Part shown: positions 1 through 5,545 of the stretch, piece after piece
Numbering within the stretch: the first letter of the stretch is position 1
Layout of the letters: each line of letters starts with the position of its first letter
Assembly (NCBI GenBank): GCA_003476595.1
Contig: DMTU01000101.1
Location: 1 to 9,113 of the forward strand
Reading direction: 5' to 3'
Source of the DNA: Acidimicrobiaceae bacterium
GTDB taxonomy: Bacteria; Actinomycetota; Acidimicrobiia; Acidimicrobiales; Salinilacustritrichaceae
Length of the DNA stretch: 9,113 bases
The notes under the pieces: generated by a model
The model's input: the letters and a program-made list of their open reading frames with translations, nothing else
The model's database searches: none
Told to the model about the DNA's origin: nothing
Program-made: the position numbers and the translations under genes

Positions 1-68
1 CCCGACCACTCCAGGCCACGCCACGACACACCACGCCACGACACGCCCGACCACTCCAGGCCGGCCCA
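1..68 (-). repeat. Tandem tryptophan pentapeptide repeat in the S8 protease tail
   Basis: Read on the minus strand, codons 319-340 give repeating five-residue units: WAGLE, WSGVS, WRGVS, WRGLE, WS. At DNA level a 17-base unit, CCCGACCACTCCAGGCC, occurs at 1-17 and again at 46-62, a period of 45 bases or 15 codons. A 15-base sub-period lies between the copies. The array is cut by the window edge, so its true length is unknown. Similar W/S/G-rich tails are known on other actinobacterial S8 peptidases; their role is unclear to me. Confidence 0.85.
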
Positions 69-1022
69 GGCACGAGCGCCGGCGGGAGTCAACGACTGGG
101 GCGCAACGTCACGGAACAGGCCGGAGGCGAGCAGCGCCAGGGCGAGCTCGAGGTCCATCGCACCGGCGCCGGCGGCGGGGTCGTCGACCCGGACGGCGGA
201 GGTGCACAGGATCTGCTTGACCTCGTCAGGGGTCAGGGAGCCGTCGGCCTCGAGGAGGAGGGCGGCGGCGCCGGCGGCCACGCCAGCGGCCTGGGACGAG
301 CCCGAGCCCTTCACGTGGTCGGGGCCGACGAAGGAGGACTCGGGGGCCTCGACCGCACCGTGGACGACCGGGCCGACGACCGAGCGACCGGGGGCGAGGA
401 GATCGGCACGCTGACCGTCACGGCCGACGTTGCTGAAGTCGCAGCGCTGCCAGGAACCGTCCACCAGCTCGCCGGCGCCGACGGTGAGGACCTCGGCGAT
501 GTGGGCGGGGGTGGGCAGCGGGGCGTCACCCTCGTTGCCTGCGGAGGTGACGACGACGAGGCCGGCCTTCCAGGCCCGGGCGACGGCCTCGGCGAGGGGG
601 TCACGGCCGGACTCGAACTGGTCGGCACCGAAGGCGAGCAGGATCACGCCGAGCTGGAGCTGACGGCGGTTGGCCACGGCCCAGTCGATGGCGGCGATGA
701 CGGCCATCGGGTCGGTGGCGCCACCCTCGCCTGCGACCTTGAGGTTGACCACGTGGGCGCCAGGAGCCACGCCGGTGCGGGCGCCAGCGGCCAGGCCGGC
801 GAGGTGCGTGCCGTGGCCCGTGCGGTCCCGACCGTGATCGTCGGTGGCGCCGTCGACGGTGAAGTCGGGGCCGACGACCAGGCGGTCGCCGAACTCCTCC
901 GGCGCGGTGACGCCCGAGTCGATGACGGCGATGCCGACACCGCGACCGGTGAGGCCTCGGTTGTGGAGGCTCTGTCCGGCGGCGGGAGCGATGGTGGCTT
1001 CGATGGGGGTGGTCGAGTGCAT
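1..1022 (-). CDS. S8 family subtilisin-like serine peptidase (C-terminus cut by window)
   Basis: A subtilase-fold endopeptidase; 340 codons are visible and the gene continues beyond base 1. The catalytic triad is readable: Asp35 in AVIDSGV, His70 in GHGTHLAG and Ser243 in GSSQAAG. The oxyanion Asn163 lies in TSAGNEG. The Ser motif differs from the usual GTSMAAP, and the usual substrate-binding SLG is LAFG (129-132). The ATG at 1022 is preceded by GAGGAA five bases upstream, and an in-frame stop at 1068-1070 leaves no room for a longer N-terminus. The catalytic domain therefore begins almost at once, with no signal peptide, transmembrane segment or inhibitory propeptide. Either the enzyme is cytoplasmic or it is exported by another route. 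From residue 319 the protein enters tandem W-x-G-x-x pentapeptides. Its substrate cannot be told. Assignment to family S8 is near certain; activity is likely because the triad is intact. Confidence 0.93.
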   Translation of the reverse strand, partial: MHSTTPIEATIAPAAGQSLHNRGLTGRGVGIAVIDSGVTAPEEFGDRLVVGPDFTVDGATDDHGRDRTGHGTHLAGLAAGARTGVAPGAHVVNLKVAGEGGATDPMAVIAAIDWAVANRRQLQLGVILLAFGADQFESGRDPLAEAVARAWKAGLVVVTSAGNEGDAPLPTPAHIAEVLTVGAGELVDGSWQRCDFSNVGRDGQRADLLAPGRSVVGPVVHGAVEAPESSFVGPDHVKGSGSSQAAGVAAGAAALLLEADGSLTPDEVKQILCTSAVRVDDPAAGAGAMDLELALALLASGLFRDVAPQSLTPAGARAWAGLEWSGVSWRGVSWRGLEWS

Positions 1023-1027
1023 CGTTG

Positions 1028-1033
1028 TTCCTC
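1028..1033 (-). promoter_or_regulatory. Ribosome binding site of the S8 peptidase
   Basis: GAGGAA on the minus strand, five bases before the ATG at 1022. It supports the short N-terminus and hence the absence of a signal peptide. Confidence 0.7.
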
Positions 1034-1065
1034 GTTGCGATGTCGTGTGGTGTGGTCGAGTTCTG

Positions 1066-1081
1066 CCTCAGCGCACTGAGG
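1066..1081. repeat. Inverted repeat in the S8 peptidase leader
   Basis: CCTCAG, a four-base loop CGCA, then CTGAGG: a perfect 6-bp stem. It lies 44 bases upstream of the peptidase ATG and may fold in the mRNA leader or act as an operator. The function is unknown. Confidence 0.45.
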
Positions 1082-1092
1082 GAATCGGCCGC

Positions 1093-1111
1093 TGGGGACC
1101 ATGAATCCCCA
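1093..1111. repeat. Inverted repeat upstream of the S8 peptidase
   Basis: TGGGGA and TCCCCA separated by seven bases, about 70 bases before the peptidase start. The size and spacing would suit a dimeric regulator binding site, but no known consensus is recognised. Confidence 0.4.
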
Positions 1112-1289
1112 CGGGGAGTCGCCGCTCAACACGCAAAATCGCCAACGTGTCGGAGCTGCCACAGAGAGCGCGCAGCCCTCGATGACCCCAACGGCCCGAG
1201 AATCCCGCAGAACGGTGCCTGGCAAGGGCGTGCGGCACCCGCACCCGAAATGTCGGTATCCAGCTCAATTGATCACGAAGAGTGGACAC

Positions 1290-1311
1290 CTGAACGCAAC
1301 ACGCCGTTCAG
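1290..1311. repeat. Perfect 7-bp inverted repeat, possible operator or hairpin
   Basis: CTGAACG and CGTTCAG separated by eight bases in mid-intergenic DNA. It is not followed by a T-run on either strand, so a regulator site is at least as likely as a terminator. It does not match the actinobacterial LexA box. Confidence 0.45.
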
Positions 1312-1423
1312 TACGTAACGGAGGGGGGATCGCACTATCCGTAGCCGTCGGCACGCCGGGCGTCCGGCTGTACGGGACGTCCGCGAGATGGCAGCGCCCC
1401 ACGACGAAACCGGAAAACGGCGA

Positions 1424-1449
1424 ACGGCCGCCCCTGCTGGGACGGCCGT
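1424..1449 (-). terminator. Likely terminator of the etfB-etfA operon
   Basis: ACGGCCG pairs with CGGCCGT (7 bp). After one mismatch, an inner CCC/GGG pairing closes a four-base loop TGCT. It begins 55 bases beyond the etfA stop codon. On the minus strand only short T-rich stretches follow, so it is a GC-rich hairpin of the actinobacterial kind rather than a textbook U-tract terminator. Confidence 0.6.
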
Positions 1450-1503
1450 CCTGACCGGTTTCGATTGGATCGCCGCGCCGAGCGGCGGCGAGTCAGGGCG
1501 TGA

Positions 1504-2463
1504 TCAGCCCTTGGCGTTCAGCGCCTCGATGAGGGCCGGGAGCACCTTGTGGACGTCGCCCACGATGCCGAGGTCGGCCACCGAGAAGATCGGGGCCTCC
1601 GGGTCCTTGTTGATGGCGATGATGTTCTTGGAACCCTTCATGCCGACCAGGTGCTGCGTGGCACCGGAGATGCCGGCGGCGATGTAGACGTCGGGCTTGA
1701 CGACCTTGCCGGTCTGGCCGACCTGCTTGTTGTAGGGCACCCAGCCGGCGTCGACGATGGCGCGGGTGGCGCCGGTGGCGGCCCCGAGCTTCTTGCCGAG
1801 GGCTTCGATGTACTCCTCGAACTTGGCCGGGTCGCCCAGGCCGCGACCGCCGGACACGACGATGGGTGCGGAGTCCAGCTGGGGACCCTCGCGCTCCTCG
1901 ACGTGGGTGGCCAGCACCGTGGCGCTGGGGGCGTCGCCGGGGACGTCGACCGAGCTGACCGAAGCGGCACCGCCGCCGGACTCGCTGGCCTCGTAGGACT
2001 TGGGGCGCACCAGGCAGAGCATCGGGCCGCCGGCGGTGAACTTGGTCTTCACCAGCTTCTCGCCGCCGAACACCGGCACGGTGGTGACCACCGCGTCGCC
2101 GTCGAGGTCGATGGCGGTCGTGTTGGAGATCACCGGCTTGTCGAGCTTGACCGAGGCGACGGCGAAGGCGTCGCGGGCGTCGTAGGACGTGCCGCCGAGC
2201 AGCAGGTCGACGCCCTCGGCGGCCGCGGCGAGCGCCGCACCGACCGGGGCGCCGAGCAGCTGGCCCTCGATGGGGCCGGTGGCGTGCACGGCCGTGGCGC
2301 CGAAGGCACCAGCGGACTCGGCGATGTCGTTGCCGTCACCGGCGTAGAACGCCTCGACGGTGTCGCCCAGGTCGCGTGCCTTGGTGAGCAGCTCCTTGCT
2401 GAGCGTCGTCAGCGAGCCGTTCTCGTCGGTCTCGGCGAAGACCCACACCTTGGAAAGAGCCAT
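1504..2463 (-). CDS. etfA: Electron transfer flavoprotein subunit alpha
   Basis: The large subunit of the ETF heterodimer. It carries FAD and passes electrons from acyl-CoA dehydrogenases and related enzymes to the membrane ETF:quinone oxidoreductase. The protein has 319 residues, the normal length. The N-terminal alpha/beta domain covers about residues 4-155. A Gly/Ser/Ala-rich linker (about 160-195) leads to the C-terminal FAD domain, which has SGGRGLG (204-210), VGQTG (248-252), GISGATQH (264-271) and [10 protein letters not shown] (284-293), the family signature. The ATG at 2463 follows a strong AAAGGAAG ribosome binding site. It lies 31 bases downstream of etfB and is cotranscribed with it. 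A hairpin at 1424-1449 ends the unit. Nothing is missing or unusual; the identification rests on the FAD motifs and the etfB partner. Confidence 0.97.
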   Translation of the reverse strand: MALSKVWVFAETDENGSLTTLSKELLTKARDLGDTVEAFYAGDGNDIAESAGAFGATAVHATGPIEGQLLGAPVGAALAAAAEGVDLLLGGTSYDARDAFAVASVKLDKPVISNTTAIDLDGDAVVTTVPVFGGEKLVKTKFTAGGPMLCLVRPKSYEASESGGGAASVSSVDVPGDAPSATVLATHVEEREGPQLDSAPIVVSGGRGLGDPAKFEEYIEALGKKLGAATGATRAIVDAGWVPYNKQVGQTGKVVKPDVYIAAGISGATQHLVGMKGSKNIIAINKDPEAPIFSVADLGIVGDVHKVLPALIEALNAKG

Positions 2464-2469
2464 GTCGTT

Positions 2470-2477
2470 CTTCCTTT
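2470..2477 (-). promoter_or_regulatory. Ribosome binding site of etfA
   Basis: AAAGGAAG on the minus strand, six bases before the etfA ATG. It allows independent initiation within the etfB-etfA transcript. Confidence 0.75.
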
Positions 2478-2494
2478 CGTTCCGGGTCGTTCGC

Positions 2495-3280
2495 TCAGAT
2501 GACCTTGAGCTCTTCGAGCTTGGCCACGATCTTCTGGAAGCCCTCGCCGTCGTCTTCGACGATCTCGCCGGCCTGGCGGGCGGGGGCGTCCTCCACTGCG
2601 GTGATCTCCTGCCCGGCGCCGGCCCAGCCGACGTTGCCGCCGTCGATGCCGAGGTCGCCGAGGGCGAGGGTGTCGACCGGCTTGGACTTGGCGGCCATGA
2701 TGCCCTTGAAGGACGGGTAGCGAGGCTCGACCACGCCGGCGGTCACGGAGACCACGCACGGGGTGGGAGCTTCGACGTCCTGGGAGCCGGTCTCGGTCTG
2801 GCGGGCCACCTTGATCTTGCCGTCGGACACCTCGACCGACTTGGCGAAGGACACCATCGGGTGGCCGAGCTGGGCGGCGAGCATCTGGGGCACGACGCCG
2901 GTGTAGCCGTCGGAGGACTCGACGCCCGAGATCACGAGGTCGTAGTCGCCGGCCTTGCCGATGGCCGCAGCCAGGGTCTTGGCCGTCTCGAGCGCACCGG
3001 ACCCGGCGAGGGCGTCGTCGGAGACGAGCACGCCCTTGGCGGCACCCATGGCCAGCGCCGTGCGCAGACCCGAGACCTCACCGTTCGGGGCCATCGAGAC
3101 CAGGGTGACCTCACCACCGCCGGCCGTGTCGACCAGCTGGAGCGCCATCTCGACCCCGTAGGAGTCGGACTCGTCCAGGATGAGCTTGACATCGCGCTTG
3201 AGGGTGAAGTCAGCGTCCAGAGCGCCGGGATCGGCGGGATCCGGGATCTGCTTCACGCAGACGACCACGTTGAGAGCCAT
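2495..3280 (-). CDS. etfB: Electron transfer flavoprotein subunit beta
   Basis: The small ETF subunit, which binds AMP structurally and supplies the docking surface for partner dehydrogenases. It has 261 residues, the usual size. The N-terminus MALNVVVCVKQIPDP is typical. GVESSDGYTG (119-128) lies in the nucleotide-binding region, and EPRYPSFKGIMAAKSKPV (185-202) is the beta-subunit signature including the partner-recognition segment. I chose the ATG at 3280. A TTG four codons upstream (3292) is possible but would add only four residues before the conserved start. No clear Shine-Dalgarno precedes the ATG, so initiation could be leaderless or weak. The gene heads the etfB-etfA operon and is divergent from the lipid kinase, with 55 bases between the starts. 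It probably serves fatty acid or amino acid oxidation; no dehydrogenase gene is in view. Confidence 0.97.
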   Translation of the reverse strand: MALNVVVCVKQIPDPADPGALDADFTLKRDVKLILDESDSYGVEMALQLVDTAGGGEVTLVSMAPNGEVSGLRTALAMGAAKGVLVSDDALAGSGALETAKTLAAAIGKAGDYDLVISGVESSDGYTGVVPQMLAAQLGHPMVSFAKSVEVSDGKIKVARQTETGSQDVEAPTPCVVSVTAGVVEPRYPSFKGIMAAKSKPVDTLALGDLGIDGGNVGWAGAGQEITAVEDAPARQAGEIVEDDGEGFQKIVAKLEELKVI

Positions 3281-3335
3281 GTGCGGAGTCAAGCATCAGG
3301 CCCCGCCGCTGGTCGAATTGCACTAGGACAGGGGC

Positions 3336-4268
3336 GTGCGAGTCCTGCTCATCGTGAACGCGTTCGCCTCGTCGGTCACCGCCCGCTCGATGGTCGTCAT
3401 CCGCAAGGCGTTCTCGGCTGACCACGACGTCGAGATGGTCGAGACGAGCCGGCGCGGCCACGCCGCCCGGCTGGCGCGGGGCGCGGCGAACGACGGCGTC
3501 GACGTCGTCGTGGTCATGGGCGGCGACGGCACGCTCAACGAGGCGGCCAACGGCCTCGTCGGCACCGACACCGCCCTCGGCGTGCTGCCCGGCGGCTCCA
3601 CGAACGTGTTCGCCCGCACCATCGGGCTGCCGAACGACCCGGTCGAGGCCACAGGTGTGTTGCTCGACGCGCTGGCCAAGGGCTCGATCCGCCGGGTGGG
3701 CCTCGGCGCGGTGAACGGTCGGTGCTTCCTGTTCCACACCGGCCTCGGCTTCGATGCCGCCGTGGTCGAGCAGGTCGAACGGCGGTCCTCGCTCAAGCGC
3801 TACGCCGGCCACCCGCTCTTCGTCTACGCCGGCTTCGCCACCTGGTTCCGCCACTACGACACCTCGCGGCCGCGCCTGGCCGTCCACCTTCCCGACGGCC
3901 GCATGGTCGACGACGGCTACATGGCGATCGTGCTCAACACGAGCCCGTACACCTACCTCGGAAACGTGCCCCTCGACCTCGCCCCCGAGGCCACGCTCGA
4001 CACCGGGCTGTCCGTGGTCGTCGTGCGCACGATGCAGTTCGCCCGGGTGCTCGGCCTGATCGGGTCGGCCCTCGCCTCGGGCCGCCACATCCGCTCGTCC
4101 CGCTACGCCCTGCTCGCCCACGACCTCGACGAGCTCGAGGTCACCGGGCACGGCCCGCTCCCCTACCAGGTGGACGGCGACTTCCTCGGCGACGGTGACG
4201 TCTTCCGGTTCGAGCACCGGGCCGACGCGCTCGCCCTGGTGCTGCCCGCCGGGCCCGCCGACGTCTGA
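3336..4268 (+). CDS. Diacylglycerol kinase / sphingosine kinase family lipid kinase
   Basis: An ATP-dependent kinase of the DAGK catalytic fold, 310 residues, expected to phosphorylate a lipid hydroxyl such as diacylglycerol. The nucleotide-binding GGDGT motif is at 62-66 inside VVVVMGGDGTLNEAANG. The second conserved loop PGGSTN is at 85-90, GLGFDA at 136-141 and the C-terminal VDGD at 279-282. These are the hallmarks of the DgkB/YegS/LCB5 group, and the length fits. There is no signal peptide or membrane span, so it likely acts at the inner membrane face. The start is GTG at 3336, with AGGA at 3325-3328 seven bases upstream. It is divergent from etfB and convergent with the phosphodiesterase, with 16 bases between their stops. 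Diacylglycerol is the likeliest substrate, but the sequence does not fix it; a phosphatidylinositol-related or sphingoid acceptor remains possible. Confidence 0.88.
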   Translation: MRVLLIVNAFASSVTARSMVVIRKAFSADHDVEMVETSRRGHAARLARGAANDGVDVVVVMGGDGTLNEAANGLVGTDTALGVLPGGSTNVFARTIGLPNDPVEATGVLLDALAKGSIRRVGLGAVNGRCFLFHTGLGFDAAVVEQVERRSSLKRYAGHPLFVYAGFATWFRHYDTSRPRLAVHLPDGRMVDDGYMAIVLNTSPYTYLGNVPLDLAPEATLDTGLSVVVVRTMQFARVLGLIGSALASGRHIRSSRYALLAHDLDELEVTGHGPLPYQVDGDFLGDGDVFRFEHRADALALVLPAGPADV

Positions 4269-4284
4269 TCAGGTGCCCGTCTGC

Positions 4285-4974
4285 TCAGGTGGCGAGCGCG
4301 GCGATCGCCGCCGCCGGCACGTTCGTGACGATGCCGTCCACGCCCCACGCCGCCAGCTGGCGGACCTGGTCGGGATCGTCCACCGTCCAGACGTTGACCG
4401 CCAGGCCGTGCTGGTGGGCGAGCTCCACGTAGGCCTCGTCCACCGTGGCCACGTGCGGGTGGATGGCCTGGTGCCCGTGCCGGGCGGCGAGCTCGATGGC
4501 CTGGGGCCCCATGGGCTCGATGAAGGTGAGGAAGCCGGTGGGCACGTCGGGGTCGATCGCCCGGACCCGGTCGATGGTGGGCAGGCCGAAGCTCGACACG
4601 ATCACCCGGTCCCGTCCGCCGCGCTCGTGCAGCAGGGCGACGACGGTGTCGGCCAACCGGCACGCGGGGTCGTGGTCGGGGTCGACGGAGACGTTCTTGA
4701 TCTCGATGTTGACCACCATCCCGTCGCACACGTCGAGGGCCTCGGCCAGGGTGCAGGAGGTCTCGGGCAGGTCGGCCCGGGTCAGCTCCACGATGCGCCG
4801 GCCATCGGCCAGCTCGGCGTCGTGGTGGAGGGCCATGTCGCCGTCCCGGCAGCGTCGGACGTCGAGCTCGACGCCGTGCGCGCCCTGGGCCCGGGCGAGG
4901 GCGAAGGCCTCGACGGTGTTCTCGGGCGCATCGGCGGACGCACCGCGATGGCCGTAGACGAGCGGGGTGGACAT
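4285..4974 (-). CDS. Glycerophosphodiester phosphodiesterase
   Basis: A GDPD-family TIM-barrel enzyme that hydrolyses glycerophosphodiesters to sn-glycerol 3-phosphate and an alcohol, recycling phospholipid head groups. It has 229 residues, typical for the short cytosolic UgpQ-like type. Key motifs are GHRG (8-11, catalytic His9 and Arg10), PENT (17-20), ELDVR (36-40, metal ligands Glu36 and Asp38), HHD (50-52, second catalytic His51), NIEIKN (89-94), HPH (172-174), WTVDD (196-200) and GVDGIVTN (211-218). I chose the ATG at 4974 with AGGTG just upstream; a TTG at 4992 would add six unconserved residues. There is no signal peptide. It faces the lipid kinase, and the two may share glycerolipid turnover. 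Substrate range is unknown. Confidence 0.94.
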   Translation of the reverse strand: MSTPLVYGHRGASADAPENTVEAFALARAQGAHGVELDVRRCRDGDMALHHDAELADGRRIVELTRADLPETSCTLAEALDVCDGMVVNIEIKNVSVDPDHDPACRLADTVVALLHERGGRDRVIVSSFGLPTIDRVRAIDPDVPTGFLTFIEPMGPQAIELAARHGHQAIHPHVATVDEAYVELAHQHGLAVNVWTVDDPDQVRQLAAWGVDGIVTNVPAAAIAALAT

Positions 4975-5019
4975 CGCACCTGGCGTGAACAACGTCTCGG
5001 GAAACCTCCGAAGAAACCC

Positions 5020-5048
5020 TTGTGACGGGCGTGTTTCGACGTTACCTT
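5020..5048 (+). promoter_or_regulatory. Candidate primary-sigma promoter of whiB1
   Basis: TTGTGA at 5020-5025 (four of six matches to TTGACA), a 17-base spacer, then TACCTT at 5043-5048, which fits TAnnnT. Transcription would begin near 5055 and leave an untranslated leader of about 100 bases before the GTG at 5156. This is a match by eye; no other site in the 181-base gap fits as well. Confidence 0.5.
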
Positions 5049-5089
5049 GGTCGACGGCCCTGTGAGACCTCAGCGAGTCCGCAGAGGCA

Positions 5090-5105
5090 TGTGAACGCCG
5101 TCACA
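5090..5105. promoter_or_regulatory. Perfect CRP/FNR-type palindrome upstream of whiB1
   Basis: TGTGA, six bases ACGCCG, then TCACA: an exact match to the consensus half-sites of cAMP receptor proteins, including M. tuberculosis Crp (Rv3676), which controls whiB1 there. The centre is 58 bases before the start codon and about 43 bases downstream of the start point of the promoter at 5020-5048. If that promoter is real, bound protein would be expected to repress. If a closer promoter exists, the site could activate. Extra single TGTGA half-sites occur at 5021 and 5071. Confidence 0.65.
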
Positions 5106-5146
5106 AATCGGGTCCTCTGCACTGCCAGCACGACCCCTCGACCCTT

Positions 5147-5151
5147 GGAGG
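5147..5151 (+). promoter_or_regulatory. Ribosome binding site of whiB1
   Basis: GGAGG, four bases ahead of the GTG at 5156. It supports this start over downstream alternatives. Confidence 0.7.
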
Positions 5152-5155
5152 CCCC

Positions 5156-5458
5156 GTGGCCCTGACCACGACGCGCTCGATCCCCCTGACGCTCGAACGA
5201 GACGAGTGGCGCCAGTTCGCGGAGTGCCGCGACACCGATCCCGACCTGTTCTTCCCGGTCGGCACCACGGGTCCCGCCCTCGAGCAGATCGCGAACGCCA
5301 AGGCCGTCTGCCGCACCTGCGACGTCCAGGGCCTGTGCCTCGAGTACGCCGTGTCCACCAACCAGGACAGCGGCGTCTGGGGTGGCACCTCCGAGGAGGA
5401 GCGCCGCCAGATGCGTCGGGCCCGCCAGCGCCTCGAGAAGCAGCAGCGCAGCGCGTAG
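5156..5458 (+). CDS. whiB1: WhiB1-like iron-sulfur transcriptional regulator
   Basis: A Wbl-family protein of 100 residues that binds a [4Fe-4S] cluster through Cys24, Cys52, Cys55 and Cys61 (spacing C-x27-C-x2-C-x5-C). The GVWGG turn (73-77) is followed by a basic C-terminal stretch rich in Arg (83-93), the presumed DNA-contact region. LFFPVG (31-36), GPALEQIA and QDSGVWGG closely resemble M. tuberculosis WhiB1, an essential, NO-sensitive partner of the principal sigma factor. The N-terminus is about 15 residues longer than the mycobacterial protein. It starts with GTG, with GGAGG four bases upstream. The gene is convergent with a PdtaS-type kinase, as Rv3219 is with Rv3220c, which supports the WhiB1 subgroup over WhiB2, WhiB4 or others. 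A CRP-type palindrome lies in its leader. The paralogue assignment is by recall, not alignment. Confidence 0.93.
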   Translation: MALTTTRSIPLTLERDEWRQFAECRDTDPDLFFPVGTTGPALEQIANAKAVCRTCDVQGLCLEYAVSTNQDSGVWGGTSEEERRQMRRARQRLEKQQRSA

Positions 5459-5472
5459 CCACGCAGATCCCG

Positions 5473-5488
5473 TGCCGGCGTTCCGGCA
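5473..5488 (+). terminator. First hairpin between whiB1 and the kinase gene
   Basis: TGCCGG, loop CGTT, CCGGCA: a perfect 6-bp stem beginning 15 bases after the whiB1 stop. With the larger hairpin next to it, it forms a tandem GC-rich stop region. It is weaker than its neighbour and could be incidental. Confidence 0.5.
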
Positions 5489-5493
5489 GTGAC

Positions 5494-5517
5494 ACGACCT
5501 CCCTCCGGGGAGGTCGT
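5494..5517. terminator. Strong hairpin terminator between convergent whiB1 and pdtaS
   Basis: ACGACCTCCC and GGGAGGTCGT form a perfect 10-bp stem closed by TCCG. Read on the plus strand the loop is C(UCCG)G, a very stable UNCG tetraloop. It lies 35 bases after the whiB1 stop and 28 bases after the pdtaS stop on the other strand, so it may end transcription from both sides. There is no long U-tract, as is common in actinobacteria. Confidence 0.75.
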
Positions 5518-5545
5518 TGCGCGTCCGGGCCCATCTGCGCCGCCC

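Larger units (their letters stand above)
1023..1503. other. Intergenic region of about 480 bases with several inverted repeats
   Basis: No convincing gene was found on either strand; the open frames here have actinobacterial antisense-type composition and no recognisable domain. The region holds the leader of the S8 peptidase and the downstream flank of etfA. Four perfect inverted repeats are visible and are listed separately: 1066-1081, 1093-1111, 1290-1311 and 1424-1449. I could not place a confident -35/-10 promoter for the peptidase. Confidence 0.6.

Noticed and set aside
1..68. CRISPR array or mobile-element repeat at the window start
   Set aside because: The repeat stays in frame, encodes a W-x-G-x-x tail continuous with the protease, and has no spacers.
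315..1079. A 254-codon open frame on the plus strand, opposite the S8 peptidase
   Set aside because: It is rich in Gly, Asp, Val and Ala with no domain, a typical mirror of a GC-rich gene. The minus strand carries clear S8 catalytic motifs.
1101..1454. A 117-codon plus-strand open frame in the gap before etfA
   Set aside because: There is no ribosome binding site or domain, and it runs through the etfA terminator hairpin.
3210..4217. A 335-codon minus-strand open frame opposite the lipid kinase
   Set aside because: It lacks any recognisable domain and overlaps the start of etfB. The plus-strand kinase has all family motifs.
4999..5035. ECF sigma promoter (GGGAAAC with CGTGTT) upstream of whiB1
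   Set aside because: The spacing between the two elements is far longer than the 16-18 bases such promoters use; the TTGTGA/TACCTT pair fits better.
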